Positions 10,991-19,973 of a stretch of DNA of 64,000 bases are shown piece after piece. The notes beneath the pieces were generated by a model, which saw nothing but the letters and a program-made list of their open reading frames with translations, was not told the DNA's origin and did not search any database. Position 1 is the first letter of the stretch; every line of letters begins with the position of its first letter. The position numbers and the translations under genes are program-made. Source of the DNA: Leptospira vanthielii serovar Holland str. Waz Holland = ATCC 700522 (GTDB lineage: Bacteria > Spirochaetota > Leptospiria > Leptospirales > Leptospiraceae); assembly GCF_000332455.1 (NCBI RefSeq), contig NZ_AOGY02000039.1, positions 62,001 to 126,000 on the forward strand. Reading direction: 5' to 3'.

Positions 10991-11743
10991 CTAAACCAAA
11001 TTCCTTGTATGAGACACTAAAAAGAAACCTACGAGTAAAAAACTTTGTGCGATTAGGTAAGTGACCCAAGGAACTTGAAATTCCCATTTGGGGTGCCTTG
11101 TTCCATTGATCGTAGTTTCTCCCATCACGGCATCAGAGAGTAGAAAAAATCCGGCTCCAATGGCTAAATAAATCCAAACTCCACCAAAAGCGAGATAGGC
11201 GTTGAAACATAAAGAAACAAAAAAGCAGAGAATGAGTCCATATACAAAGGCCGAAGCCATTACCCATTTGGACCTTTGTGGGTTATACACTCGGAAAAAA
11301 AAGATTAGGGCAGGAAGAACTAACAAAGCTCCCGTGATCGCATAAGGTAAAACACCGATATACAACTCGTTCCAATTCGTTAACTTCCAAAAGGATAACA
11401 AAAAGAAAACTTGTGCAATGGCAAAACTAAAAATTCCCCCAAGGACTGGATCTTTCATTTGTTTTTTGGCAATAGGGAATTGTAAATTAAACCAATCCCC
11501 TAAAAAAGAAAATCCAATGGCATACAAAGGATAAGAGAATCTTGTATGGCCCAATTGGAATAATAACCAAGCAAAAAGCAGAATTTGAAAGGAAAATCCC
11601 AAATAAATTCCACGCGAATGTTCTAAACGTTTCAGCGGGTTTGGTTCTTCCTGTAGTGTAAACCAATGGATAAAAAAAGCCGAAACAATGGCTACGGGAA
11701 TGGTTGTGAGAATTAAGTAGTATACCATACTTAACTTTAACAT
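10991..11743 (-). CDS. YhhN/lysoplasmalogenase-family membrane protein
   Basis: About 250 residues with eight or so membrane helices. The family pattern is visible: FLGDWFNL in the first half, the acidic IGAGFFLLSDAVMG segment, and the final WVTYLIAQSFLLVG helix. YhhN/TMEM86 proteins include lysoplasmalogenases that hydrolyse the vinyl-ether bond of lysoplasmalogens; activity has not been shown for most bacterial members. The frame opens from a GTG at 11776. I prefer the ATG at 11743 (MLKLSMVYYL), which places the first helix at the N-terminus. Confidence 0.7.
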   Translation of the reverse strand: MLKLSMVYYLILTTIPVAIVSAFFIHWFTLQEEPNPLKRLEHSRGIYLGFSFQILLFAWLLFQLGHTRFSYPLYAIGFSFLGDWFNLQFPIAKKQMKDPVLGGIFSFAIAQVFFLLSFWKLTNWNELYIGVLPYAITGALLVLPALIFFFRVYNPQRSKWVMASAFVYGLILCFFVSLCFNAYLAFGGVWIYLAIGAGFFLLSDAVMGETTINGTRHPKWEFQVPWVTYLIAQSFLLVGFFLVSHTRNLV

Positions 11744-11776
11744 GGTTCTAAAGAAAATGCAATCAGGAAGTTTCAC

Positions 11777-12374
11777 AAAAGTTACCGTTTGAGTTTTACT
11801 TCTATTTTTTCATTTTAATCCACATTGTATGTTTTTTTGGTCTGATCAAAGAAAAGATCCCGCCGGAAAGCACAAAACGATCGTTACATATATACCCGCT
11901 TCCACTCGCTCAGTTGAAATAATCTTTCTTTTGGCCTCTAACACCTAAGACAAAATTCCCAGATGAATTACAAGGAGGGGGAGTTTGTATTTCAGAAAAT
12001 AGTTCCTTAGGATTGGCAAAGTTACCTCACCAAATACTGGGAATACGACCTCGATCATAGTGAAATTCTGGACAAAACCATCCCTTCTCTCTCGTCTTAC
12101 AGGCATTTGGAGTGAGAAGATGACATTTGTCATCGTAAGGAAATCCCTAAAAATGGTGTAGTAAACCCTCTCTATGAGGATGAGGGATAGAATTTAAATT
12201 TGAAGAGAGGTAAGCCTATCACCTATTTGGTTCTAAGAAACATAAAAAAAATCGAACAAACCAGAATTAACGTTCTAAAACCCCTAACAAAACATTTTCA
12301 GCGGTTTTACCTACGTAATACAGAGAAGGTACGATTGAAAGAAATTCATCTTAGAAAATTATAGGTAAAAAAAT
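11777..12374. other. Long intergenic region with degenerate coding-like sequence
   Basis: About 600 bases without an intact gene. One plus-strand stretch near 12013-12115 reads as 34 protein-like codons (DWQSYLTKYWEYDLDHSE ... SSYRHLE) closed by stops at both ends, which may be the relic of a lost gene. Otherwise it is AT-rich. The promoter of the interrupted lipoprotein gene at 12375/12390 should lie in its last part. No RNA gene was recognised. Confidence 0.4.
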
Positions 12375-12438
12375 ATGCGTTGTTTATCCATGAATCAAAA
12401 ACTGAATTTTCTAATATTCTTAGCCTTCCTCTCTTTAT

Positions 12439-12441
12439 TTA
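12439..12441. repeat. IS30 target-site duplication, left copy (TTA)
   Basis: TTA directly abuts the left inverted repeat. The same three bases follow the right inverted repeat at 13504-13506. Deleting the element plus one copy restores the lipoprotein frame, which independently supports the boundaries. Confidence 0.75.
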
Positions 12442-13503
12442 GGTAGAATCAAATTTTTAACGCAACACCGATAATCTAATGAATAAGGTGTTAATAAATG
12501 AATCATTATACAAGAATTAATTTGAAAGAAAGGGAAGTAATTGCTGAGATGCGATTTAAAGAGGAAAGTATTAGAAGTATAGCTAAGATACTGAATCGAA
12601 GTCCTTCAAGCATTTCCAGAGAATTATCTAAAGGTTATTCAAGAAATTCTTTCATTAATTATTCAGTATCAAATGCTCAAATCATTTCACAGAAGAATGA
12701 AAGTTCCAGAAATTCTGGTAAAATAAAGTTGCAAAAACATCCAAATTTACGAAAATTTATAAAATCTAAATTAGAACTTAAATGGTCACCAGAGCAAATA
12801 GAGATGTCTTTAAAAGAAAATCTGCCAAGCGGAATTACAGAACCAGTTTCCCATCAAACTATTTATACTTATATCTATCTTTTACCGAGAGGCGAACTAT
12901 AAGGAATTGCAAAGCTATCTACGCCGAAAGATGAAACCCTACAAAAAGTCGAAAAATACTGATAATAGAGGTAAAATACCAGACATGATAAGCATTGAAG
13001 AACGACCAAAATCAGTTGAAAAAAGATCAATTCCAGGACATTGGGAAGGTGATTTGATAATTGGAAAGAATCACAAAAGTGCAATTGGTACAATTGTAGA
13101 GAGAACTACTAGAAATGTTATACTGGTTCCTTTAACAAGCACAGATGCTGAGACCGTCAGAAAAAGTTTTGCCAAGGAACTAAAAAAAATGCCAACAGAG
13201 CTTAGACTTTCGATAACTTATGATCAAGGTAAAGAAATGAGTAACCATAAGCTATTTACAAAAGATACTCAAATGAAAGTATATTTTTGTCATCCGGGAA
13301 GTCCTTGGGAAAGGGGGACTTGTGAAAATACGAATATGCTAATAAGAGATTTCTTTCCTAAAAAAACTGACTTTAATGATATATCAAGAAAAGAACTGAA
13401 AAGAGTCCAAAAGCTTTTAAATGAGCGTCCAAGAAAAACGCTTGGCTGGAAAACTCCCGCGGAAAAAATAAAGGAAGTGTTGCGTTAAACTTTAGAATCT
13501 ATC
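12442..13503 (+). mobile_element. IS30-family insertion sequence
   Basis: 1062 bp. Terminal inverted repeats of 27 bp (12442-12468 and 13477-13503) agree at 22 positions; the innermost 13 bases, TTTAACGCAACAC, are identical. Flanked by a 3-bp TTA duplication, in the range known for IS30 elements. One transposase reading frame fills the element but is frameshifted. The transposase lies in the same direction as the interrupted lipoprotein gene, so outward read-through into the 3' part is conceivable. Confidence 0.9.
12498..13488 (+). pseudogene. IS30 transposase, frameshifted
   Basis: The N-terminal part (from 12498) has the IS30 helix-turn-helix (IRSIAKILNRSPSSISREL) and the WSPEQIE motif, then runs into a stop at 12900-12902. 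The remainder continues in another frame with GHWEGDLIIG (first Asp), TYDQGKEM (second Asp) and PWERGTCENTNMLIRDFFPK (Glu) of the DDE core. Restoring two bases near 12898 would give the family-like join RGELYKELQSYL, so a 2-bp deletion is the simplest explanation. IS30 transposases are normally a single frame; programmed shifting is not expected here. Confidence 0.88.
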
Positions 13504-14988
13504 TTACAATTGGTTGTCCAGGCGGTGGTGGGGGCGGCGGCGGGGCGGCATTTGCTCTTTTAGGACTTGGCGGAGGAGGTGGCGACGTTCCGGCTCCCAA
13601 ATTAGAAATTCAATACAATGGAGTTAGCCGAGAAAGTGGATCCACCCTTGATTTAGGTGCTGAACCAATCAATACTGCCGATGGCAAAACAGGAACTGTG
13701 ACAATCAAAAATACAGGGACTGCTGCGATCACACTTCCTGGTTCACCAAACATTGTGGCATTATCTGGAACAGATGCCTCTTTGTTTACCGTAACACAAC
13801 CAACTTCCTCCAATTTGCCGGCAGGGGCATCGGTTACTTTTACCTTGACTTTTAAACCCACAACAGAAGGTGCAAAAACAGCCACGATCAAAATTCAGTC
13901 GAGTGATGCGGCTGTAGGTTCGTTTCAGTTGAATTTAACGGGAACGGGTGGAGCGGCAGCTCCTCGTTTGGCGGTCTCTGTGGGTGCTACACAAATTGCA
14001 GCGAATGGCAGTTATGGAATGGGGTCAGTAGAAATCGACTCTTCTGGTAATGCAGTGACATTTACTGTGCGAAATACTGGGAGTGCTACTGCAAACCTAG
14101 ATGGTCCACCTGCTGTTACCGCTTCCCCGATTGGCCAATTTGTTTTAAACCTGGCTGGATTTCCAACTTCCATTGCAGCAAATGACACAGCTACTTTCAC
14201 AATACAGTTTTCACCGACAGGAACCGCAGAAGCCAAATCATCGAATATAGCAGTTGCTTATAATAGTAGTTTGAGTTTTTTATTCACCGTTACAGGCACT
14301 GCTACACCAAAACCTGTACCAACGATTGCGATTTCACATAATTCGAGTAGTTTTACTTCGGGAGGATCCATTCCCACCTTTGGTGTGGTTTGGCCCACTT
14401 TAACTTCTAGTACAAAAACAGTAACGATCAGCAATACTGGAACAGCAACTATGACTGGCATTACTCTTTCCAAACCAAGTGGCCATACAGGGGATTTCAC
14501 AATCAGCGCTTTTAGTGGTGGTACTACTCTCGCTGCTGGTGCTTCTGGAACATTTACCATTCAGTTTGCACCGTCGACAACGGGTGCCAGAGCAGCAGTT
14601 GTAAGAGTTGCTACAACGAATGGAACTAATGGGACTGCATCTAGTGCTGACTTAAACGTTTCCGGAACGGGAAAAACAGGTGCAGATGTATTGGTTAGTT
14701 GGACAGGAACGAATGAAAAAGCTGTCAATGATACGGATGGTGGTTATAAAGTTTGTTATAGCAAGACTTCTGGATTTACAGCCGTTCACAATGGAACAAC
14801 TATCTTTTGTGCGGATGTTCCCAATTCAGGTGGTACGACACCTGTTTCCAAAGTAATCTCTGTACCAACATTCGGGGATTGGTATTTCAAAGTTTATTCT
14901 TACGGAAAATACAACACCATCGGAGGGAGTCCTTCCGCCCAAACTTCTGCAGTAAATGTTCCGAGCACATAGGAAAGGAATTAATCAC

Positions 14989-17013
14989 ATGAATTTTAAT
15001 AAAAAATCAATTTCGAAACTTTTGATCGTAGCAACAATGTTAGTTGCGACAAACATTCTAATTTCCGAACCCGTTTTTAACTTAGATCAAACCAAACTAG
15101 ATTTGGATGCACTTCGAGCTAAGTCTAAAGCTGGACAGAAACTTCCCTACCTCCCAGGAGAAGTAGTCATTACTTTTAAAAAACAAGTTCCAGACTCAGA
15201 GTTGGTACACCAAACTTCTAAGTTGGCGGCCTCTAACACAGGTGTTCTCAACTTAAAAGGACATTTTGCCACAGCAAGGTTATTTGGTTCTGAAACAATG
15301 GAAGAAGGTTTAGCTAGGATTAAAAAAGATCCTAATGTTGAATCTGTAGAACCTAGGTATTTATATTACAAACAAGCATCTGCACCAAATGATCCTGAGT
15401 TTGCAAGACTTTGGGGACTTAGTAATATTGGCCAGACGGTAGCTTCTCCTAGTTATACAGCTAACTCTAGTAATCCGGGAACTTCAGGGAAAGATATGAA
15501 TGTCCTCGGTGCTTGGGATGTTACTACTAGTTGCAATAATACCATTGTCGCTGTACTTGATACAGGCGTTACTTACACACACCAGGATTTGGTAGGCAAT
15601 ATGTGGGATGGTTCTGGTGGATGTGTAAACCAGAACGGAGTAGCAATTGGAGGTGGTTGTCCTAATCACGGTTACGATTTTGCAAGTGGTGATAATAACC
15701 CTCGTGATGAAGAAGGACATGGAACTCATGTCGCAATGACAATCGGAGCTGTCGGGAACAACAACATTGGAATATCAGGAGTGTGCCAGTCTGCAAAGAT
15801 TATGGCAGTCCGCGTTTTAGGACTTGGTGGAGGAACAAACGATAATATCGCCAACGGAATTTATTTTGCCGTTCGTAACGGTGCCAAGGTCATCAATATG
15901 AGTTTAGGTGGGTCTAGTTTTAGCTCTGCCATCGATTCAGCGATTGAATTTGCTCGCACCAATGATGTTTTGGTAGTGGTTGCAGCAGGAAACGATGGGA
16001 AAAATCTAAATACTGACGGAGCCGCTTACCCTTGTGAAAATACTAATGCAAATGTTATTTGTATATCTGCACTCGACCAAAAGCATGCATTAGCAAATTT
16101 TTCAAATTATGATTCGAATGGAACACTCACTAGTCGTGCAGCAGACTTCGGTGCCCCAGGAACCAATATCTATAGTGGTTATGGAACCGAAGTATCCTAC
16201 AATGAAAATTCTACCAGTTACTCAGATTGGACTTATTCCACAGTAGGAACTGCTTGGGCATCCTCCACTTGTACTCTGTCAAATTACAAGATGCTTGTAT
16301 CGGCTGATTGTACTTTAGCAAATGTTTTGTTCGATAGTTCTGTAAATACGATGACGACAATGGCGTTAAATACAGAAAGTATTGTTTATAAAAATTTTAC
16401 AATTCCAGCGGGGGCTACCAATGTGTCTCTTTCCCACTTTATAGTTAGTGTTGGAGAAAGACAAAATTCCACTACATGTTATGATTATATCCAAGCTAAG
16501 TATTCTGCCACTGCGAGCAATCCGGTAGCTGGTACAACTCTCACTATGTTTGACGGGAATATTGCCTTTCCAAATCAATACCAATCGCAGCTTTGTAGGA
16601 ATGGCGGAACTGCTTTTGTCAGTAATTCTGCTGATACTAAAATCCTCACAAATTGCATCGGAGGGGCTGGAACCAATTGTACGGTAGGGTACCGATTGGT
16701 AACTGATACTTCTGGTGCTTACCAAGGTGGGTTAGTCGGGGATGTGTTTCTAACGGCTTGGGCTCCTTCAACTACGGCCTATACTAACTTGAATGGAACT
16801 TCTATGGCTACTCCGAATGCAGCAGGTGTTGCCGCACTCATTCGTTCCTACAATCCAAGTTTTACTTATTCGGATGTTATCACAAAACTGATTGAAGGTG
16901 GAGTCACTGAGACAGCATTAACTGGAACTACTCAATACGGGAAGGCCATCAATGCCAATGCCTCTCTCAAACACCTCAAACAAGTGACGGGTGTCACCGC
17001 TGTTTTACAATAA
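14989..17013 (+). CDS. Secreted subtilisin-like (S8) serine protease
   Basis: 674 residues from the ATG at 14989, preceded by AGGAAAGG. Order: signal peptide (about 1-30), an I9-like inhibitory prodomain (about 45-125, YLPGEVVITFKKQ ... NVESVEPRYLYY), then the catalytic core. The core has Asp in AVLDTGVTY near 189, His in GHGTHV near 244, oxyanion Asn in AAGNDG near 333 and Ser in NGTSMATP near 605. A ~200-residue insertion, Cys- and Ser/Thr-rich, sits between Asn and Ser and looks like a jelly-roll/PPC-type domain. It follows the split lipoprotein by 16 bases and overlaps the next lipoprotein gene, so the three form one operon of exported proteins. Confidence 0.92.
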   Translation: MNFNKKSISKLLIVATMLVATNILISEPVFNLDQTKLDLDALRAKSKAGQKLPYLPGEVVITFKKQVPDSELVHQTSKLAASNTGVLNLKGHFATARLFGSETMEEGLARIKKDPNVESVEPRYLYYKQASAPNDPEFARLWGLSNIGQTVASPSYTANSSNPGTSGKDMNVLGAWDVTTSCNNTIVAVLDTGVTYTHQDLVGNMWDGSGGCVNQNGVAIGGGCPNHGYDFASGDNNPRDEEGHGTHVAMTIGAVGNNNIGISGVCQSAKIMAVRVLGLGGGTNDNIANGIYFAVRNGAKVINMSLGGSSFSSAIDSAIEFARTNDVLVVVAAGNDGKNLNTDGAAYPCENTNANVICISALDQKHALANFSNYDSNGTLTSRAADFGAPGTNIYSGYGTEVSYNENSTSYSDWTYSTVGTAWASSTCTLSNYKMLVSADCTLANVLFDSSVNTMTTMALNTESIVYKNFTIPAGATNVSLSHFIVSVGERQNSTTCYDYIQAKYSATASNPVAGTTLTMFDGNIAFPNQYQSQLCRNGGTAFVSNSADTKILTNCIGGAGTNCTVGYRLVTDTSGAYQGGLVGDVFLTAWAPSTTAYTNLNGTSMATPNAAGVAALIRSYNPSFTYSDVITKLIEGGVTETALTGTTQYGKAINANASLKHLKQVTGVTAVLQ

Positions 17014-17365
17014 AACCATTCGATTTAGTATCTTGGTCGCAGCCTTAACCACAGGCTGCACCTTGTTTGGTGAAACAAAGCAAAAATTGAATATGAGACC
17101 TTTACAAGAACAAAGCCCTATGTTCAAGGAAGGAGAATATATCTTTTCTGCAGAAGAGGGTGTGGCCATCGAAGAATTACGCTCTTTATTTCACGAATTT
17201 GGTATCATCAAATTAGATTCTCTTATCATTCATGATAGAACTTATCTTCTTGTATTGAAAAACGATCCAGGGCTTGCCACCTTGGAGAAAAAAACAAAAG
17301 CTTCTAAGAAAATTAAATACATAGAAAGGAATGGAATGATTCAAAAGTACAATACGAAGCCTTAG
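16991..17365 (+). CDS. Small lipoprotein resembling a subtilisin propeptide/inhibitor
   Basis: 124 residues from a GTG at 16991 that overlaps the protease gene by 23 bases. Signal peptide and lipobox: TIRFSILVAALTTG then Cys23. The mature part (GEYIFSAEEGVAIEELRSLF ... LLVLKNDPGLATLEKKTKAS ... IKYIERN) follows the same strand-helix-strand-helix-strand layout as the protease prodomain upstream, down to the closing x-I-x-Y-I-E-x-N strand. I9-fold propeptides act as inhibitors, so a membrane-anchored inhibitor or folding helper for the adjacent protease is a reasonable inference. The homology is my reading, not a search result. Confidence 0.6.
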   Translation: MSPLFYNKTIRFSILVAALTTGCTLFGETKQKLNMRPLQEQSPMFKEGEYIFSAEEGVAIEELRSLFHEFGIIKLDSLIIHDRTYLLVLKNDPGLATLEKKTKASKKIKYIERNGMIQKYNTKP

Positions 17366-17708
17366 TTTTGTTAACTCACAAGTTCAGTAAAAAAACACAA
17401 CCATTCACCCCAATCCAAACGAAAAAACTGATTTTCAATTTGAACTCCGTGCTGTCTAAAACAGTGCGTTCCTGATTTTACTATCAATCCTCCTCCCATT
17501 CTTTTCTTCGTGAAGACATTAAGAAAAAGATCTGCGGGCCAAAATAAGGATCATTTTGGCATCGTTATCAATTTTAAGTTTTGTAGTTTCCAAATCTATC
17601 GATTGTAGCGGAAATCTCTGTATACAAAGAAGGAATGTTCTAAAGATTCCTTGGGTTTTCCCTGAAATTATCTTGCGTATTTACAATTTGTCTCAATTTT
17701 TTTACGTT
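17366..17708. other. Intergenic region, no gene recognised
   Basis: About 340 AT-rich bases between the small lipoprotein and the lipoprotein pseudogene. A frame from 17556 to 17771 exists but has low-complexity, non-family sequence and merges into the pseudogene's signal peptide. I see no RNA gene or clear terminator. Confidence 0.4.
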
Positions 17709-18062
17709 ATGAAAATGAAAAGTTTACTTAGAAAATCCGTTTTTGGGTTTCATTTCGCGTCTTTTTTTTAAGCGTCATGGTTTCTGGAGTTTCTTGCTCC
17801 AAGAGCAAAGAGAACAATGCTATGTTAATGGGGACAATGTTAGTCGCTTTAAATGCAAATACAAGCTCAAGCTGTGCAAACAGAGACCATTGTAAGATGT
17901 TTGTCTCTAATTCTTATGCCGTTCTGAATGCTAAAATTTCAGGACTTGATAGCCAATGTTTCCAATGGGAATCACCTTAATAAAACCATAGGAACTTTTC
18001 TAGCAGTGGGTAATGCCGGATGTGCCAACAACAGTTGGAAACTGGTTTGTGTGGAACAGTAA
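17709..18062 (+). pseudogene. Small cysteine-containing lipoprotein, two frameshifts, 3' end lost
   Basis: Three frames together read as one small lipoprotein. ATG 17709 starts MKMKSLLRKSVFGF; a shift near 17740-17760 leads to FFLSVMVSGVSCSKSK, a good lipobox; a second shift near 17940-17950 leads to ANVSNGNHLNKTIGTFL and SWKLVCVEQ. The closing TAA at 18060-18062 is already inside the IS481 remnant, so the native 3' end is gone. The body contains four or more cysteines. The family is not recognised. Confidence 0.65.
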
Positions 18063-18115
18063 AAGTGTAACCCATGTGAGTGATCTAATGTGTTACCGAT
18101 GTGCCTTTCCATACA
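18058..18115 (-). mobile_element. Solo IS481-family terminal remnant
   Basis: This stretch of about 58 bases repeats, in inverted orientation, the 3' terminus of the IS481 copy at 19974-21291. Both have AGTAAAAGTGTAACCCATGTG, then a spacer, GTGTTACCGATGTGCC, and the tip ..CATACA. Only three or so bases differ. The body of this copy would have extended leftwards and is missing, replaced by the lipoprotein pseudogene. It is therefore a deletion scar. Confidence 0.75.
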
Positions 18116-18149
18116 AAAAACTGGAGCCACTAATGCGACATAAGATCAA

Positions 18150-19707
18150 TTATGGGAAGTAACAAGTTGCATCACGTAATAATCTACTCGAAACACAAGT
18201 CATTGCATCATCTAAAATCTACTCCAAATCCTATTAAAGGAAACGTTTACTCGTGTACAGGTGATGTCCATGAAGCATTCGTTGAAGGTACGTTCTATGA
18301 TGGTTCAAGTGTTCAAAGAGAAGTACCTTTGGGCTTCAAAAAAAGAAAAAAGTCTGATTCTTGATCAGTTTGTCGAAGCCACTGGATACAATCGGTCCTA
18401 TGCACGCACAGTACTTCGAAAGAAGAAAGACAATGTTGTCAAACTTTGGTCTAGAAAGAAACGGAAAACGGTCTATGATGATAATGTAAAATTTTACCTG
18501 GAAAAGATTTGGGAAATTCTGGATCGAATCTGCGCAAAACGCCTGGTCAAAGCTATCCCTGATACATTGGCAAAGCTAGAACAGTTCAAAGTCTTCAGAA
18601 TTGATAGTAATACAAAAAAAGCCTTCTTTCGATTAGTTCAGCAACTGTAGATCGACTTCTAAAACCTGCACGAAAGAAACTCGGACGGAAAGGAACTTCT
18701 ACGACCAAGCAACCCAAATACCTTATCGATAGAATTCCTATCAAAACATTCGGCGAATGGAAAAATTCACTTCCGGGTTTTGTTCAGATCGATTTAGTCG
18801 CCCATAACGGAGGCAATACTTTCGGAGGTTTTTATTCAACACTTTCGGCAACGGATGTCTGCACAGGTTGGACAGTTTGCATCTTGGTAAAAGACAAAAC
18901 AAAATTCCAAATGCTTAAGGCACTGATCAAGTTGCGAAATTCTTTACCTTTTCCTTTGCTTGGCATTCACTCCGACAATGGCGCTGAATTTATAAATGAA
19001 ACAATTCTTTCATTTACAAGAAAAAACGGAATCGAATTCACTCGAGGAAGACCCTATAAAAAGAATGATAACCCACATATCGAACAAAAAAACTATAGTG
19101 TGGTAAGAAGAAATACAGGTTATCTTAGACTTGATAAACAAGAACATGCAGATATTGTTAGATGCCTTTACATGGATCTAAATATCTATAATAACTTCTT
19201 TCTTCCCGTTATGATTCTTAAAGAAAAACACAGGATAGGATCCAAATCCATTCGAAAGCATGATGAGCCGATGTCCCCTTTTCGAAGATTATTAGAAAGA
19301 AAAGATATTTCAAAAGGCATCAAATCTTCACTTAAGAAAGCATTTGAAATACTAAATGTATTCGAGCTAAAGAACAAAATCAACACTTGGCAAAATGAAT
19401 TCGTTAAACTAGCAGCCCCAATTCGAAATCCTATTGAGAAGGTAAAAGTAAGACGGAAAAAAGGTATCGTTCATACATTGCCGAAATGGAGACGGGAAGT
19501 AAATTCTGATATAAAGAATCCATTCTTAGAAAGACAACGTGTTGAAGAAATGAGACGAGCTGCAGAACAAGTTTGGGAAAAAAGAAAATAGCTTGGAATC
19601 TTTTTTTACTCTGGAATATTTGGAATAGATTTTAGTTGATTCTCGAATTACACTTTCGAGTAGAAAAATCAAGATGCAAGTCGCGTTGCATATTGCTTCA
19701 TAATAGA
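18150..19707 (+). mobile_element. DDE insertion sequence with long, interrupted inverted repeats (ends approximate)
   Basis: The two ends share an imperfect inverted repeat of about 70 bp in three blocks with conserved spacing: TTGCATC, then 8-9 bases to TCTACTCGAAA, then 18 bases to CTAAAATCTA(C/T)TCCAAAT. Left blocks lie at about 18167-18229, right blocks at about 19617-19679. They enclose a single, frameshifted integrase-type transposase. No convincing target duplication was found, so the outer limits are estimates; a CATAA on both sides is a weak candidate. Confidence 0.6.
18261..19591 (+). pseudogene. Integrase-core (DDE) transposase, frameshifted
   Basis: The first 130 codons (ASKKEKSLILDQFVEATGYN, then SYARTVLR) resemble the N-terminal DNA-binding part of IS481/ISNCY-type transposases. 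A stop at 18648-18650 breaks the frame. From about 18636 the protein continues in another frame with SATVDRLLKPARKKLG and the catalytic motifs VQIDLVAH (Asp), GIHSDNGAEF (Asp) and NPHIEQKNYSVVRR (Glu). An indel near 18625-18640 explains the break. Inactive unless frameshifting restores it. Confidence 0.8.
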
Positions 19708-19968
19708 TAGTATCCCAAATCAAAATAATGCTTCAAAAGTAAAAGTATTCGAAGTGAGCATCATAAGCTCAGGTGAACCAAAATCCAAAACATGAACAAA
19801 TTGCGATAAAAAGTTTGAGATTTGGGGATCGCGGTTGCGGGATCGGTGGTTTTATGTTAGGCGTGGTTTCGGGAAAGCCCACGAGCCCACCGCCACCACC
19901 CAATTCAGGGCGGGGGCTATTTTGGGGCCATGCGACATAGTTTTGTTATGTCTACTTTCTCGAACTAT
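19708..19968. other. Former 3' flank of the sigma/FecR operon, now between two IS elements
   Basis: About 260 bases with no gene. When the IS481 element is removed, this DNA becomes the direct downstream continuation of the minus-strand gene at 21272-21820. The first bases past that gene's original stop hold a dyad GACATA-N7-TATGTC (19929-19949), a candidate stem-loop. Further on there is a GC-rich GGATCGCGG/GGATCGGTGG repeat pair near 19827-19848. Confidence 0.5.
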
Positions 19969-19973
19969 CGCTC

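Larger units (their letters stand above)
12375..14972 (+). pseudogene. Surface lipoprotein with ASPM-SPD-2-Hydin-like repeats, split by an IS30 element
   Basis: Removing the IS30 element and one copy of its TTA target repeat joins an upstream start (ATG 12375 or 12390) in frame to the downstream part. The restored N-terminus has a signal peptide MNQKLNFLIFLAFLSLFTIG followed by Cys-Pro and a glycine-rich run: a clear lipobox with cysteine at about residue 21 or 26. The body has three ~100-residue beta-sandwich repeats of choice-of-anchor D / ASPM-SPD-2-Hydin type, each with a T-V-T-I-x-N-T-G-T-A core and a closing LTGTG or VSGTG. A ~95-residue FnIII-like C-terminus ends NVPST. As it stands the signal peptide is separated from the body by about 1 kb, so the product cannot be exported normally. 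The subtilisin gene follows after 16 bases. Confidence 0.85.

Noticed and set aside
11945..12133. 62-codon minus-strand frame in the long intergenic region
   Set aside because: No ribosome-binding site or recognisable protein features; it lies over degenerate sequence.
17556..17771. 71-codon frame upstream of the lipoprotein pseudogene
   Set aside because: Non-family sequence; only its last codons are meaningful, as the signal peptide of the pseudogene.
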